In this document: one piece after another, positions 21,643 to 33,091 of the stretch | Position numbering within the stretch: position 1 is the stretch's first letter | Layout of the letters: every line of letters starts with the position of its first letter | Source: Scilla litardierei | Taxonomy: Eukaryota > Streptophyta > Magnoliopsida > Asparagales > Asparagaceae | Direction: 5' to 3' | NCBI GenBank assembly: GCA_030789695.1 | Contig: CM061136.1 | Coordinates: forward strand, 130,486,648-130,550,647 | Length of the DNA: 64,000 bases | Notes under the pieces: model-generated | Databases searched by the model: none | Told to the model about the DNA's origin: nothing | What the model saw: the letters and a program-made list of their open reading frames with translations, nothing else | Translations under genes and position numbers: made by a program

Positions 21643-22247
21643 TGTTGGATATGGAAGACGTTTGTACACCCTTGTGGGGGATGTACGAGGGATTACGGAC
21701 CTCGAACGTCGCGTACACGAAGTCGTGTGCAAAGGGAATCTGTTCCCTTGCGGAGAGGATCTCTGGATGAGCGGGAAAGTCGCATTATATATGCATAAGT
21801 GCATGCGACATATGGCTAATAAAGGGGGAATATCTTAAGCTTATGTTGTACCATGCATATGGTACAACTTAAGCTTATAATGTGCCATGTATCATGGCAC
21901 ACCTTAATTAAGTTGTTCCAAAGGAACAACTTACCCTAAAATAACTACCTTGGGGGCTATAAATAAGACCCAAGGGTAGCCATTTTCCTAACACATTTGC
22001 ATGAAATTCATGCATGCATCTTCTTCATAGCGAAGCTCTGCAGAAATATTTCCTCTCCCTCCTTCCAAGTTCTTAATCTAAAATAGAGATTTAGATTGTG
22101 GATTAGTAGCCTTACTCCGTTCGTGAGTAGACTCGATCCGTCGTGGCGAATCCGAAGGCGAAGTTCGTAGACTACCGTGCCGCGTACGCAAGCGTAAGTC
22201 TAAACTTCATATTATCGATCCTAACTCTGTTTTGGCAGGATCCTTCA
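21643..22247 (+). repeat. copia-1 3' LTR
   Basis: 605 bp, same ends and length as the 5' LTR, followed directly by the target copy AAATG. Confidence 0.93.
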
Positions 22248-22324
22248 AAATGTCCTCAAAGGCAAGAGCATTTGTGACCCAGTGGCGAACTTTGTGGCAG
22301 TTCACCCTCACTGCGACAAAATTG

Positions 22325-22575
22325 GTTGTGTGTGGTGAGCAATTCTGAGGTTTGAGTGGTTTTGTGCGCTGAGCAATTCTGATTTTTGAGCGGTTATGTG
22401 CGGTGAGCACTTCTGAGTTTGAGTGGTTGTGTGCGATGAGCAATTTTGAGTTTTGAGTGGATTTGTGCGCTGATCAATTCTGAGTTTTGAGTGGGTTTTG
22501 TGCGGTGAGCTTATTCTGAGATTGAGTGGTTGTGTGTGGTGAGTAATTCTGAGGTATGAGTGGTTTTGTAGCCGC
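22325..22575. repeat. Minisatellite, about 33-bp unit, inverted relative to the 4.9-kb array
   Basis: About seven units of GTGCGGTGAGCAATTCTGAG followed by GTTTGAGTGGTTGT. Reverse-complementing gives the unit seen at 4,935-5,100. Confidence 0.75.
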
Positions 22576-22689
22576 TTACTTAATTGCTCAATGCTGAGAC
22601 ATAATTGATAAAAGCAAAGAAAGAAAAGCCCCCGTATTCGATCTCTCCTCACAATCCCAGGGTGTTGGGGCGATTTGCCTCTAGACACT

Positions 22690-23180
22690 CCTCCCCTCTC
22701 AAAAGAAACCTCCCGTTGGCCCGATCGTTGGATAGGCCCTCCTTTGATACCGGACCTCTCCTTCCCGACGAATTCTTCGTCTTACAGGCGGATCGCCAAC
22801 GAGTTATTACTCTTACACATGGAGCGGCCCGTCTTCCACTCCCCGACTTCCCTTGTAGAACTTACACCAGGGGACTTAGGGCGGACCGCTCCTCCCCTCC
22901 AACGCCTACTCCGTGACGACCTCCACCTCCGGGGGCGGCGTCGCCGAAACCTCCCGCTGGCCCGATACCGGACCTCTCCTTCCTGACGAATTCTTCCTTT
23001 CTCAGGCAGATCGCCGACGAGTTATTCATCTTACACATGGAGCGGCCAGCCTTCCACTCCCCGAATTCCCTTGGAGAACTAACGCCAGGGGACTTAGGGC
23101 GGACCGCTCCTCCCCTCCAGCGCCTACTCCGTGACAACCTCCACCTCCGGTGGAGGCGTCGCCGCCCGCGGGGTGTCGGT
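22690..23180. repeat. Tandem duplication of a 220-250 bp GC-rich unit
   Basis: Unit 1 (about 22,705-22,945) and unit 2 (about 22,949-23,170) share CTCCCG.TGGCCCGAT, ACCGGACCTCTCCTTCC, GACGAATTCTTC, CTTACACATGGAGCGGCC, GGGGACTTAGGGCGGACCG and CCTACTCCGTGAC. Possibly a duplicated gene or promoter fragment; the protein is not recognisable. Confidence 0.7.
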
Positions 23181-23254
23181 CCAAATCACCAGTGAAGGCA
23201 TCGCCATGCCAATCACCCCACTGGGCACCACCGTTCCCAGACAACGGGTCCCTC

Positions 23255-23505
23255 CGCCATCCAACGGTCTGCCTTCCACTCATCGACCTCCCGTCGCACA
23301 TCCTGAAGTGGAACGAAACCCCAGCCCGCCATCCAACGGCATGCCTTCCACTCCTTGACGACCCGTCGCACATCCTGGTGCAGGTTATAGTAAATTGGAA
23401 CGAAACCCCCGACCGCCATCCAAAGGCCTGCCTTCCACTCCTCGACCTCCCGTCGCACATCCTGATGCAGTTTATAGTAAAGTGGAACGGCCCGCCATCC
23501 AACGT
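23255..23505. repeat. Tandem 75-90 bp repeats, three to four units
   Basis: Each unit reads CCGCCATCCAACGG.., CTGCCTTCCACTC.TCGAC, CTCCCGTCGCACATCCTG, with or without a TATAGTAAAGTGGAACG spacer. The repeated amino-acid wording LPLLDLPSHIL follows from the repeat and is not evidence of an F-box. Confidence 0.7.
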
Positions 23506-23575
23506 CCTGCATTCAACCACTGGCGTCGTTATCGACGTATTGTAAAGAACGCGAAATTGTCCCTCCAAGCAAGTT

Positions 23576-24560
23576 GTTAAATTCCGTCTATGATAAAATT
23601 AACTTGTTTACATGCAAACTTTTAGATTATCTCTGATACATAATCAATCTAAAGACATTTTAGAGTAAATCGGCTACATATATTCAATCGACTTCGTATA
23701 CTGATTGAAAATTTTTAGATTATATCTCAGACATATTCCAATTGATGACATTTTCAAAATGACCCCGCCTTTCAACTATATGGATGTACATACTGATACA
23801 GAACAAAACATATTCATTACCCCATGCTCTTTACAAACTGATACATATGATTGTCTTCGTAAGATGTTTGCAATGAAGGTGCTTTTTACCGGATCTATTG
23901 TCGGCGTGATCTGCGTGCTTCAACCTACAACGACGCCTGCAATGACGACACTCCTATCCTGCCTACGGTTGCCGTATGTAGGCAACGACGTTAACTAACG
24001 CAACGAAGCGACCATCTTCGTTGAGTTTATGGATGTGTTTGCCAACTATCTGCCACCGTAGCCCTTATAAGAGTGTCGTCATTGCAGGCGTCCTTTGTAC
24101 CCGGCTGTCAAGTATGACGACGGTTCAAAGACACCGAAAAGAACTCCGATTGCCAAGAGGCGGTGAACACCAACACATGGTTCGTTATAAATAGAGGATC
24201 TATAGTACAAATATGAAGGGGATGGAGGAGAAGATAGTGTAAAAGAGGAGATGGCCGTTCCATGTGAATGCGTGAAAAAAGTACTGGTTAAATTCTATCG
24301 TCCATTTTTATCTCAAGCATCAGGCTCGAACAGTAGAAAACCATCTCATCTTTACACCACATATCCATCTCCATCTCCTCCATTTATACCTCATGCATCA
24401 TGCTCGAACAAAAGAAGACCTTATTGTTTCCAGACGGAGGTTGTGTGGGCAAAAAGAAGAAGATGATATAAGAAATTAGAGGAAGTTGTGAGAAGATGAG
24501 GGCTCCTTGTCCGCCAATTTATAGGGTAATTGGACCAATCAAAATGAAACTAAACGGTTT
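23576..24560. other. Mosaic module: tail repeat, captured exon pieces, TATA-bearing promoter piece
   Basis: 23,580-23,880 is the CTGATACATA/CAATCTGAAG tail repeat. 23,990-24,160 is a copy of the TAGY..-encoding exon piece. 24,200-24,530 resembles the promoter and first-exon module of 13.4-13.8 kb, including the TATA-like CCCTATAAATTGG (minus) near 24,520. No intact ORF. Confidence 0.45.
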
Positions 24561-25240
24561 TTCACCTTGATCAACAATGATGCCAATTGGAAAATTACTC
24601 CCAACAATACTAAAACATTTTATTCGATGCGCACACCGTGCTAAATAATACAGGATCGAGTAACAAACTAACAATCAGAATTGCTCACCGCGCAAAACGC
24701 ATGGTAAAATGGAATTGCTCAAGGCGCACACCGCACAAAGCATGGCAGCGATTTGTATTGGTTTATGAGGATGCGACCGAAGTAGAGTTAATGTGTGGCT
24801 CCATCGAAGACCCCGTCATGGTACAGGAGGGGTTCTCGTGAATATACAAAAGACTGCACGTCAATCTACACCTGATTGATACCAGACATGTGCAGTTCTC
24901 AAGAATGTTTGACCGGCCGGTGGGAGGTGAGCTGGAAAAATTAATAGCCGCTAACATAATTGCACAAAGGTAGGAACAAACAAATTTATGGCCGTTGTGC
25001 GCGATGAGCAAATTTTTAATGGTTTAAATAATTGCTCATAGCGAACAACAAGAAACGACAGGTGTAGACGCTTTGAGTCGTTGTGCGCTTTAACATGTGT
25101 TCGCTTTGAGCATCTAAGGTATTTTATAGACAATGGTTTAACGCGCACAACCAATCTGAAGACATATTCAATCGAATTCAACTATATTGATGTACATACT
25201 GATACAGACCCAAACGCTCTTACAAACTGATACATATGAT
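24561..25240. repeat. Dispersed palindrome repeats
   Basis: Half-copies in both orientations: TTGCTCACCGCGCAAAACG (24,683), TTGCTCAAGGCGCACACCG (24,715), GCCGTTGTGCGCGATGAGCA (24,992) and GTTTAACGCGCACAACC (25,135). No gene. Confidence 0.55.
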
Positions 25241-25263
25241 TAAGCCTGGATGGCGGCCCTTGG

Positions 25264-25850
25264 TCACAAAAGTTGGCGGTGGATGGCTACTGTCCCTCTG
25301 GCTCTGAGGCACAAGCACTCCTTCCTGTTTTTTTCGATCGCTTGTCTCGCATCCAAATTGAAGAATAAAATGAAGAACAATCGCGTCGAAATACGGAAAA
25401 AGGCGAAATTCGTGTAACCATCGATCACGAGGTTCTCGAATGCTTCATTGGCTGCGAGCCCTTGCGGTGTACATCGACCACGTTTACAGTTACCGTGCTC
25501 AGCGTATTTGTCATGCAATCCGAAGGCATCTGCTGATCCCAGTATTCTAGCGCTGAAGCTTCCGGGTCTGGAAAATCAAACATTTCATCATGGTAACAAA
25601 ACAGAATGCTTAATGCCATCATACATACATACGTAGTTTTGAATTATTCAGAGGAAATAATTAGAAAATTTGAACGTACTCCAATGACTAGATCCTCCAG
25701 GTTCGGGCAGCTATTCAGCAAGCATGACAAGATTGAAAACGTCGTTGTTGTGCAGGGTATCCGTCTGAGGGTGAGTTCTTTCATCTTTGGCAAGAGACAC
25801 CACAGAGTAACGGGCATGATATAGATATCTGATATGGACGATAGCATTCA
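25264..25850 (-). pseudogene. F-box/LRR/FBD-type protein fragment
   Basis: On the minus strand the LRR end (LLPKMKELTLRRIP..LLNSCPNLEDLVI, 25,830-25,690) is followed by a donor-like GTACGT, an intron-sized gap and an acceptor TTTTCCAG (about 25,575). Then comes an FBD-like stretch (DPEASALEYWDQQ.PSDC..LSTVTVNVVD) and, in another frame, GLAANEAFENLVI. That order (LRR, short intron, FBD with EYW) is typical of plant F-box/FBD proteins, substrate receptors of SCF ubiquitin ligases. No F-box is present and the frame breaks after the intron. Its last part reappears as a hairpin at 30.6 kb, so this looks like captured sequence. Confidence 0.5.
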
Positions 25851-25929
25851 TTTAGCTGTTCGTCCATTTATAATCAGGCATGCCCGAAAAAGGGTTTCCA
25901 GATGTGAGGATTTCGCCTTCAACGAACAG

Positions 25930-27362
25930 CTGAAGGACTTACTGTTTCAATAGGAAGGTTGTGGGGGCAAATAAAGAAGAAGATGATGGAAGAAAGTAGA
26001 TGAACTTGTGAGAAGATGAGTGCTCCTTGTCCGCCAATTTTATAGGGGAATTGGAGCAATCAAAATGAAGCGTATAATAATTCCTTGATCCTACAGTAAT
26101 GCAATGGATCTCGGGAATCAACAATTATTTACTCAACGCGCAAACTGCGGAATACCAACGCGAAAATCTCGTAATCCCAATTATTTTAGCATCTGGATCA
26201 AAATAGGTTAATTACTCTCCGCGCATAACAAGGAAACTCAACGATTTTTCGCCTGGATCAACATTGATGCTAATAGGAAAATTACTCCCGACAATACTAC
26301 TCTCCACTAAGAATTTTTAATACATTTTATTCGACACGCACCCCGGGCTAAATAATACAGAAGAGAGAAACTATTATAATTGATTCTCGCGCAAAACGCA
26401 TGGAAAACGGGAATTGCTCAATGCGCACAACGCAGATGGGTCAATGAGGATGTGACTGCTGCAGTACCATATTAACTGTGTGGCTACATCGAAGACCCCG
26501 TCAAGCTACAGAAGGGTGCTCGTGAATAAGAAAATACTGCTCCTGAATCTACTGCTGATTGATACCAGACATGTGATTTTCCCAAGAATGTATGACCAGT
26601 GGCAAGTGAGCTGGCAAAATTTATATTTTGGCCGTTGTGCGCGGTTAGCAAATTTTTAATGGTTAAAAATTTGCTCAAAGCGCACAACAAGTATCGCCAG
26701 ATGGTCACTTTGACCCGGTGTGCGCGTTCAGCAAATTTGTTATGGCTAACATAATTTCGCAAAACGCACAACATGCAGAATTATGACCGTTGTGCGCGTT
26801 AAGCTCTATAGTTGCGTCGATGACAAATTTGCTCAACCCCCCCCACGGGAATAAATTTGACTGTTTTGCGCTTTGAGCATATTTGTGAGATGCTATAATT
26901 TTAAATCCACCTCGCACCAGCGCAGTGAATCAATCACATTCCAAATTTCATCATACTTAAACGCGCACAACCAGCAGAATTATGCCCGTTGTGCGCGTTT
27001 AGGTAAAGTGTAGATTAAGTCTCATACATATTCTAGTTGATGTTAATTTGAAAATGACCCAGCCATTCAAATATATTGATGTACATACTGATACAGATCC
27101 AAACTGATTCATTAGCCTATGCTCTTACAAACTGAAACATGTGATTGTCGGTGTGATCTGCGTGCTTCCCCGTCAACTTCTGCGAGTTCACCGGGCGACC
27201 ATCTTCGTTCCGTTTATTACCGTCGTTGCCGATTTTCTGCCATCATCGGCTGGCTATGAGTGTAGTCATAGCATGCGTCGGTGTAACCTGCAGTCGGGTA
27301 TGTAGCCGTTTCAAAGACACCTAGAGAAACTCCGATTCACATGAGGCGTCGAACAACACCAA
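25930..27362. repeat. 1.43-kb duplicated segment, copy 1
   Basis: Nearly identical to 31,276-32,718 in direct orientation, from GAACAGCTGAAGGACTTAC to GGCGTCGAACAACACCAA. It contains a promoter piece with a TATA (TTTTATAGGGG, minus strand), the block TCCTACAGTAATGCAATGGA, at least six palindrome half-copies (for example TTGCTCAATGCGCACAACGC) and the TAGY.. exon piece. A third, shorter relative starts at 29,215. Open frames here are promoter/UTR shadows. Confidence 0.8.
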
Positions 27363-28110
27363 CAGATCAAAATACTAGACACCGCTGGTCTTTGAACAAC
27401 TTACAAGCTCAGATGCAGAACTGCATGCGGCGATGTGTTCCAGTAAGAGACTACTAAACCCTGCATGCGGCCCCAACCTCGTCGCATCTCTTCGTTACAA
27501 CCTCCTCAAGATCTGCTAAGGCGCACGTACGTGGAGGATCTTCGTTGTAGACAATGAAGGCGGATCCTACGGAGAACACACTGGCATTTGATGCGTCCAT
27601 CACCTGGTCAACATTCATCCGGCCGGTTTGACCGGCAGCTAGATCCACCTTTTCGAGGAAGCCCCTTTAAGGAGGCTCGAACTGATCGGTGAAGTAAAAG
27701 CTTAATCCAGAGAAGATCTTCACCACCTGTAAGAGACCAGTATAAGAGACAAATATGATATGTGCACTACTGGACATGGGCCTCCGCACACGCATACACA
27801 AGGAAAGGTGTTCATAAGATGGCTTCCTCCGATAATTATCCAAAGACTCAAATAGTTCAAAACATTTTCCAATTCAAATAGTTCAAAGGCGCGACATGCC
27901 GTCATTGGCGTGTCATTACAGTCACTTCCCTGCTCGTTTTGTAATTTCTGTCGCTTTACTTGAGCATCATCACCATCATCTGTTCGGACGAGGAAATGGA
28001 TGTGTGACTCTTCACATCATTTGATTTTCTGGAAATCTGAGACAACCATGCCTTTTGTCTTTCCGCACAGGTTCCAGGCTTCCAGCTTCTGCATTATGAG
28101 ACAATTATGA
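27363..28110. other. No recognised gene
   Basis: A short minus-strand frame (27,648-27,454, SVGSAFIVYNEDPPRTC) could be a captured exon piece but is unassigned. The rest shows no repeat match inside the window. Confidence 0.3.
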
Positions 28111-28116
28111 TCTGCT

Positions 28117-28785
28117 TTATCCACAGTCAGAATTGGCCAATTTGCCTGGGAGCCAAGAGATCGAAAAGAAAGGAGGGAGTGCTTGTGCCTCAGAGAGACG
28201 GTACCCATGCACCGCCAACCTAATTGACCCAGAGCAGCCAATCATGGCGCAAAGGCCCGGGGGGCCATTCTTCTCTTCGCAGACCAGGGAGAGAAGCATA
28301 TTAGGGAGGCGACTGCATCAGCCTGTAGTCCTCCGATTTCATACGTTTCTCCAGGGCATTCACGGCATTCACGATCCATTTATCCTACAGTAATGCTAGG
28401 GATCTCGGGAATGAACATCTTATTTACTCAACGCGTAATCCCACCGAGAAAAACGAGTAATCCTAAGTATTTTAGGCTCAGCTGAAAAAGAGGCAATTTA
28501 CTCTCCCCACACGACAAGGAAACTGAACTGTTTTGCGCCTTGAATTACTCTCCGTCAAAGACTCGAAAAATTATTTATTTTCTAGCGCAACAAAAACAAT
28601 CAAATTGTTTCTGTTGTGCGTGCGAGTTAATTGGTTCCACTATAAGCCTTTGTGTGTAATGTGGAGTCCTCATATGTGAGACCGTGTGTGTACAGCGGTT
28701 GGATATTGATTAACACTATGACTTTTAACCACCTCGCACGACGCGCACGACGGCTAATTGATATCAGCCCTTTGTTGCGTTTATT
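28117..28785. repeat. Captured module, copy also present at 33,418-34,130
   Basis: GCCAAGAGATCGAAAAGAA, CTTGTGCCTCAGAGAGACGG, CCGCCAACCTAATTGACCC, GGGGGGCCATTCTTCTCTTC and AGGCGACTGCATCAGCCTG recur in the same order at 33.4 kb. The downstream part (28,380-28,790) also matches 33,718-34,130. On the minus strand it reads like part of a protein (LGQLGWRCM.TVSLRHKHSLL), unidentified. Confidence 0.65.
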
Positions 28786-28789
28786 AACG

Positions 28790-29205
28790 TCATGGATTGG
28801 TAACGGCTATTTATTACAAATGTATTTTACAAATAACGTGACCAAAGTTAATAATTTTAGTACCGATGGAAATATCTCAATTATACCTACTACATGAGAC
28901 CAATATTGGATATTTTTCGAGCAAATTTAAAATATTTACAATATTACAAGAAATACTAAATACTTAAAAATTAAAAAAATTAACCTTGAAGAATAATATT
29001 ATTTATAGTTTTCTTTCAAGCAGGAGTGCCAGGAACAATGTATTAGATTAACCCATTATAACGATAAATATTTTTCATTAGTAAAGCTTAAACAAAGAAA
29101 AAATAGGATTTGAAGAAGTTGGGTTGGAGTTGCCCATCCTCAAAAATAGCATCTTTTAGAGATATTCCATTTTGAAAGGGGGGTTTTAGAGATTTGTGGT
29201 GGAGT
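28790..29205 (-). mobile_element. MITE-like element, copy 2 (reverse, partial)
   Basis: Reverse complement of the 11.27-kb element: right end GGTTGGAGTTGCCCATCCTC, then TTTAGAGATTTGTGGTGGAG. The AT-rich core with AATATTGGATATTTTTCGAG is shared. The distal end is missing. Confidence 0.55.
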
Positions 29206-29214
29206 TGCTATATA

Positions 29215-30460
29215 GAATTGGAGCAATCAAAATGAAGCGTATAATAAGTCCTTGATCCTACAGTAATGCAATGGATCTCGGGAATCAACAATTATTTACT
29301 CAACGCGCAAACCGCGGAATACCAACGCGAAAATCTCGTAATCCCAATTATTTTAGCATCTGGATCAAAATAGGTTAATTACTCTCCGCGCATAACAATG
29401 AAACTCAACGATTTTTCGCCTGGATCAACATTGATGCTAATAGGAAACTTACTCCCGACAATACTACTCTCCACTAAGATTTTTTAATACATTTTATTCG
29501 ACACGCACCCCGGGCTAAATAATACAGAAGAGAGAAACCATTATAATTGATCACCGCGCAAAACGCATGGAAAACGGGAATTGCTCAATGCGTGCAAAAC
29601 AGATGGGTCAATGAGGATGTGACTGCTGCAGGACCATATTAACTGTGTGGCTACATCGAAGACCCCGTCAAGCTACAGAAGGGTGCTCGTGAATAAGAAA
29701 ATACTGCTCCTGAATCTACAGCTGATTGATACCACACATATGATTTTCCCAAGAATTTATGACCGGTGACAAGTAAGGTGGAAAAATTTATAGCCGTTAC
29801 ATAAGGGCTCAACGTTCAGTACCAAAAAATTGCTCACAGCGCACAACTTGTAACGCCAGGTGTTCATTTTGAGTCGGTGTGCGCGTTCAGCAAAATTTTT
29901 AATGGTTAACATAATGGCACAAAGCGCACAACATGCAGAATTACGCCCGTTGTGCACGTGACGCAAAAGTTGCGTCGAAGACAAATTTGCTCAACGCCCC
30001 CACGGGAATAAATTTGCCCGTTTTGCGCTTTGAGCATATTTGTGAGATGCTATAAGTTTACTCCCACTACACGCCACCGCAGTGAATCAATCAAATTCCA
30101 AATTTCATCATACTTAGTCTGAATTCCAACCAACCCTACATCCAAACTTTTAGATTTAAGTCTTATTATACTTGTTCAATCTGAAAACATTGTAGATTAA
30201 ACCGGATACTTATTCACTCTGACTCAGAAACTACATACAAACTTTAAAAATAAATCTGATACCTTTTCAATCTGAAGGCATATTCAATAGAATTCACAAA
30301 CTGCTTGCAAAATTATAGCTTAAATCTCATACATATTCAAATTGATGACATTTTTAAAATTAACCAGCCATTCAAATATATTGTTGTACATACAGACTGA
30401 TACAGATCCAAACTGATTCATTAGCCTATGCTCTTACAAACTGATACATATGATTAAGCC
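29215..30460. repeat. Duplicated mosaic segment (partly like 25.9-26.9 kb, partly like 34.4-35.0 kb)
   Basis: 29,215-29,750 matches the promoter and palindrome part of the 1.43-kb duplication. 29,840-30,385 matches 34,395-34,940 nearly base for base (GCCACCGCAGTGAATCAATC, TTAAGTCTTATTATACTTG). No gene. Confidence 0.65.
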
Positions 30461-30606
30461 TGGATGGCGGCCCTTGGTCACATAGGTTGGCGGTGCATGG
30501 CTACCGTCCCTCTGAGGCAACAGCAATCCCTCCTTTTGTTTTCGATCTCTTGTTTCGAATCCAAATTGAATAAGAAAATGAAGAACAATCGAGTGGGAAT
30601 ATGGTG

Positions 30607-30784
30607 AAATTACTGTAACCATTGATCCAGACGTTCTAGACTGCTTCGTTTGATGCGAGCCCTTGCGCCCGCCTATGTTCCAGGTTCAAAAATCCATGTT
30701 TTTGAACCTGGAACATTGGCGGGCGCAACGGCTCGCATCCAACGAAGCATTCTAGAACGTCTGGATCAATGGTTACAGTAATTT
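30607..30784. repeat. Inverted repeat of an F-box/FBD gene fragment, arms about 86 bp
   Basis: Left arm AAATTACTGTAACCATTGAT..GTTCCAGGTTCAAAAA, right arm TTTTTGAACCTGGAAC..ATCAATGGTTACAGTAATTT, with a loop of about 6 bases at 30,693-30,698 and only a few mismatches. The arm resembles the FBD fragment at about 25,400-25,460. The right arm runs on into a short open frame ending at a TAA near 30,897 (ILPGPEDVVRASILKG). Confidence 0.75.
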
Positions 30785-30919
30785 CGATACTTCCTGGGCC
30801 CGAGGACGTTGTTCGTGCTTCAATCTTGAAGGGTATTCCGAAGGAGAGGACAAAGTTCGATGATCTTAAGAAGGATGAGATGATCCTCGATCGCTAAAAG
30901 CAAAAAAATGAACTGTTAA

Positions 30920-31275
30920 AAAGCTTGGGGGAGGCGTCCATAACAATCTATAACCATCTAGTTACCTCGGTCGACCATCGTCGTTACGTTTATTATCGTC
31001 GTTGCCGACTGTCGGTAACAGTGAAACATGATAGGAGTGTCGTCATTGCACGTGTCGTCGTAACCGGCTGTCAAGTATGTATCATACTTGACACAATGTG
31101 CTGGTTATGTCCCCCTGATCAGTACTTCTTGGGCGGTTGACCTGGGTGCCCAGTTTCGGGGACGGTCATATGGAAACCCTTTTTCGGGAATCCCTGATTA
31201 TAAATGGACGAACAGCTGAATGAATGCTATCGTGCATGCTTGATAGCAATATCTGATATCTATATCAAGCATGCA
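30920..31275. other. Mosaic exon pieces
   Basis: Another copy of the TAGY.. exon piece (about 30,950-31,090) with a local inverted repeat CAAGTATG/CATACTTG at about 31,070, then the CGAACAGCTGAA block. No gene. Confidence 0.4.
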
Positions 31276-32718
31276 CGAACAGCTGAAGGACTTACTGTTT
31301 CAATAGGAAGGTTGTGGGGGCAAATAAAGAAGATGATGATGGAAGAAAGTAGATGAACTTGTGAGAAGATGAGTGCTCCTTGTCCGCCAATTTTATAGGG
31401 GAATTGGAGCAATCAAAATGAAGCGTATAATAAGTCCTTGATCCTACAGTAATGCAATGGATCTCGGGAATCAACAATTATTTACTCAACGCGCAAACCG
31501 CGGAATACCAACGCGAAAATCTCGTAATCCCAATTATTTTAGCATCTGGATCAAAATTGGTTAATTACTCTCCGCGCATAACAAGAAAACTCAACGATTT
31601 TTCGCCTGGATCAACATTGATGCTAATAGGAAAATTACTCCCGACAATACTACTCTCCACTAAGATTTTTTAATACATTTTATTCGACACGCACCCCGGC
31701 TAAATAATACAGAAGAGAGAAACTATTATAATTGATTCTCGCGCAAAACGCATGGAAAAGGGGAATTGCTCAATGCGCACAACGCAGATGGGTCAATGAG
31801 GATGTGACTGCTGCAGTACCTTATTAACTGTGTGGCTACATCGAAGACCCCGTCAAGCTACAGAAGGGTGCTCGTGAATAAGAAAATACTGCTCCTGAAT
31901 CTACTGCTGATTGATACCAGACATATGATTTTCCCAAGAATGTATGACCAGTGGCAAGTGAGCTGGCAAAATTAATATTTTGGCCGTTGTGCGCGGTTAG
32001 CAAATTTTTAATGGTTTAAAAATTTGCTCAAAGCGCACAACAAGTATCGCCAGATGGTCACTTTGACCCGGTGTGCGCGTTCAGCAAATTTGTTATGGCT
32101 AACATAATTTCGCAAAGCGCACAACATGCAGAATTATGACCGTTGTGCGCGTTAAGCTCTATAGTTGCGTCGATGACAAATTTGCTCAACCCCCCCACGG
32201 GAATAAATTTGACCGTTTTGCGCTTTGAGCATATTTGTGAGATGCTATAATTTTAATTCCACCTCGCAGTGCTCGCACCAGCGCAGTGAATCAATCACAT
32301 TCCAAATTTCATCATACTTAACGCGCACAACCAGCAGAATTATGCCTGTTGTGCGCGTTTAGGTAAAGTGTAGATTAAGTCTCATACATATTCTAGTTGA
32401 TGTTATTTTGAAAATGATCAGCCATTCAAATATATTGATGTACATACTGATACAGATCCAAACTGATTCATTAGCCTATGCTCTTACAAACTGAAACATG
32501 TGATTGTCGGTGTGATCTGCGTGCTTCCCCGTCAACTTCCGCGAGTTCACCGGGCGACCATCTTCGTTCCGTTTATTACCGTCGTTGCCGATTTTCTGCC
32601 ATCATCGGCTGGCTATGAGTGTAGTCATAGCATGCGTCGGTGTAACCTGCAGTCGGGTATGTAGCCGTTTCAAAGACACCGAGGAACTCCGATTCACATG
32701 AGGCGTCGAACAACACCA
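31276..32718. repeat. 1.43-kb duplicated segment, copy 2
   Basis: Direct repeat of 25,930-27,362 with only scattered substitutions and small indels over the full length. Confidence 0.8.
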
Positions 32719-33091
32719 AATGGTTGCATAACAAATAGAATGAGCTTTTTATCTTCGCGATCGGAAAGAACAGGAGGGAGTGTTTGTGTGTCATAGACGA
32801 GGTATAGTGAAATGATGAAGGATTTAATGGTTTGGATGGAGTTTATAAAGAGGAGATGGATATGGAGTGTATAGTCGAGGAGTGGAAGGCGAAATGCTCA
32901 CATATGGAAGGCATTCATCGGGCATGCATGTTTATAAATGGACGATAGCCCTTCGTTGCGTTTATTACCACCATTGCGTAAGTTTCCAACAGCAACCATT
33001 TAGCTTTACGTGAAAAGATAACTGGTTGAATTCCATCGTCCATTTCTACCGTAAGCGTCAGGCATTAGGGCTCGCTGTAGGATAACGGAGT
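32719..33091. other. Mosaic pieces of the first-exon module
   Basis: Blocks shared with 13.1-13.7 kb: GGAGGGAGTGTTTGTG, GGAGATGGATATGGAGTGTA, CGATAGCCCTTCGTTGCGT and CCATTTAGCTTTACGTGAAA. No intact frame. Confidence 0.45.

Larger units (their letters stand above)
14370..22247 (+). mobile_element. Complete but defective Ty1/copia element (copia-1), 7,878 bp
   Basis: 605-bp LTRs at 14,370-14,974 and 21,643-22,247, both starting TGTTGGATATGG and ending CCTTCA, are flanked by a perfect 5-bp duplication AAATG (14,365-14,369 and 22,248-22,252). Order: LTR, PBS, a leader of almost 2 kb with minisatellites, gag, broken protease-integrase-RT-RNase H (the copia order), 1-kb 3' region, PPT, LTR. I see only two base differences between the LTRs, yet pol is broken in several places. 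It sits in the palindrome mosaic. Confidence 0.95.

Noticed and set aside
23150..23545. ORF with three LPSHIL motifs resembling F-box starts
   Set aside because: The motif is created by a 75-90 bp tandem DNA repeat; no F-box continuation follows.
25939..31477. Two identical 61-codon minus ORFs (25,939-26,124 and 31,292-31,477)
   Set aside because: They cover the duplicated TATA/5'-UTR piece; identity reflects the 1.43-kb duplication, not a conserved protein.
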